Of a DNA stretch of 13,745 nucleotides, positions 13,185 through 13,745 are shown piece by piece. The notes beneath the pieces are model-generated. The model worked only from the letters and a program-made list of their open reading frames with translations. It made no database searches and was not told the DNA's origin. Numbering within the stretch: position 1 is the first letter of the stretch; every line of letters begins with the position of its first letter. This DNA is from Deltaproteobacteria bacterium (lineage in GTDB: Bacteria; Desulfobacterota; Deferrimicrobia; Deferrimicrobiales; Deferrimicrobiaceae), in the NCBI GenBank assembly GCA_025357175.1, contig JANXPS010000121.1:1-13745 (forward strand), given 5' to 3'. The position numbers and the translations under genes were made by a program.

Positions 13185-13745
13185 ATGGGATTAGCGCGGA
13201 TCGAAGACGCGATCGAGGATATGCGCGCCGGGAAAATGGTGATTCTCGTCGACGACGAGGACCGCGAAAACGAGGGCGACCTGACGCTGGCCGCCGAACA
13301 CGTGACGCCCGAGGCGATCAACTTCATGGCGCGGTACGGGAGGGGGCTCATCTGCCTGAGCATCAGCGAGGCCAGGGCAAAGCAGCTTCAGCTTCCGCCC
13401 ATGGTCCATGACAATTCCTCCCCGTTCGGGACCGCGTTCACCGTTTCGATCGAGGCGCGACACGGGGTCACCACCGGCATTTCCGCCCACGACCGTTCGA
13501 CGACGATCAAGGCTGCGATCGGGAAAAGCGCGAAACCAGAAGATCTTGTCCGTCCCGGCCACGTTTTCCCCCTGATCGCGAGGAATGGCGGCGTGCTCGT
13601 CCGAACCGGCCAGACCGAGGGGTCGGTAGACCTTGCCCGTCTTTCGGGGCTCATTGATGCGGGCGTCATCTGCGAGATCATGAACGAGGACGGCTCGATG
13701 TCCCGCATGCCCGACCTCGAGATATTCGCTGCGCAACACGACCTC
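13185..13745 (+). CDS. ribB: 3,4-dihydroxy-2-butanone-4-phosphate synthase (RibB or N-terminal part of RibBA), cut by window end
   Basis: The first 187 codons of a protein whose visible part is almost a full DHBP synthase domain; it makes the four-carbon unit of riboflavin from ribulose 5-phosphate. Motifs seen are DDEDRENEGD (23-32), RGLICLS (53-59), GISAHDRSTTI (98-108), GHVFPL (125-130) and VICEIMNEDG (161-170). His126 aligns with E. coli His136, but the later metal-ligand histidine (E. coli His153, motif GHTEA) is Gln143 here (GQTEG). The ATG has AAGGGG 8 bases upstream, 15 bp after ribE. In this gene order a fused GTP cyclohydrolase II domain (RibBA) is common, but it would lie beyond the edge. 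Confidence 0.93.
   Translation, partial: MGLARIEDAIEDMRAGKMVILVDDEDRENEGDLTLAAEHVTPEAINFMARYGRGLICLSISEARAKQLQLPPMVHDNSSPFGTAFTVSIEARHGVTTGISAHDRSTTIKAAIGKSAKPEDLVRPGHVFPLIARNGGVLVRTGQTEGSVDLARLSGLIDAGVICEIMNEDGSMSRMPDLEIFAAQHDL

Noticed and set aside
1..13745. CRISPR array, insertion sequence, prophage, defence or toxin-antitoxin system
   Set aside because: No regularly spaced repeats, transposase or integrase motifs, or unexplained gene clusters were seen; every large plus-strand interval is filled by a recognised housekeeping gene.

Overview
The window is a stretch of core bacterial chromosome, roughly 60% GC by eye, packed with housekeeping genes. The plus-strand gene order is DUF177 - rpmF - plsX - fabH - fabD - fabG - acpP - fabF - rpiB - glyA - dCMP deaminase - nrdR - ribD - ribE - ribB(A). 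The first eight genes match the order around E. coli fabH-fabF. The continuation into rpiB/glyA/nrdR/rib is, as I recall it, typical of Deltaproteobacteria (Desulfobacterota, Desulfuromonadia/Geobacter-like). I infer an organism of that group, not a species. I see no phage, insertion sequence, CRISPR array, toxin or defence gene.

Left part (1-2514, minus strand): amrB (Memo family) is followed by gltX (glutamyl-tRNA synthetase), then tRNA-Gln(CTG) and tRNA-Glu(CTC), ending in a strong intrinsic terminator at 31-63. The tRNA pair appears to have its own promoter, whose -35 box overlaps the gltX stop codon. The synthetase therefore sits directly upstream of its cognate tRNA and of tRNA-Gln.

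Divergent control region (2515-2628): a near-perfect sigma70-type promoter (TTGACA, 17-bp spacer, TATAGT) fires rightward into the DUF177 gene. A weaker leftward promoter is placed so that the amrB mRNA would begin at or next to its ATG, so it would be leaderless.

Right part (2629-13745, plus strand): fifteen genes lie head to tail with gaps of 0-73 bp and several overlaps, so they could form one long transcription unit. Hairpins after rpmF and between acpP and fabF may tune expression within it. The genes form four functional blocks. DUF177 and L32 belong to ribosome supply. PlsX, FabH, FabD, FabG, AcpP and FabF cover initiation and elongation of type II fatty acid synthesis and the entry into phospholipid synthesis. 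RpiB, GlyA, dCMP deaminase and NrdR supply pentose, one-carbon units and dUMP, and control ribonucleotide reductase. RibD, RibE and RibB make riboflavin. RibB runs off the right edge after 187 codons, so whether it is fused to GTP cyclohydrolase II cannot be seen.

No novel multi-gene system was found. The points worth a second look are the gltX/tRNA arrangement, the predicted leaderless amrB transcript, the two intercistronic hairpins, and substitutions at usually conserved functional positions in FabG (His114 for Asn) and RibB (Gln143 for His). All residue numbers refer to the starts chosen here.
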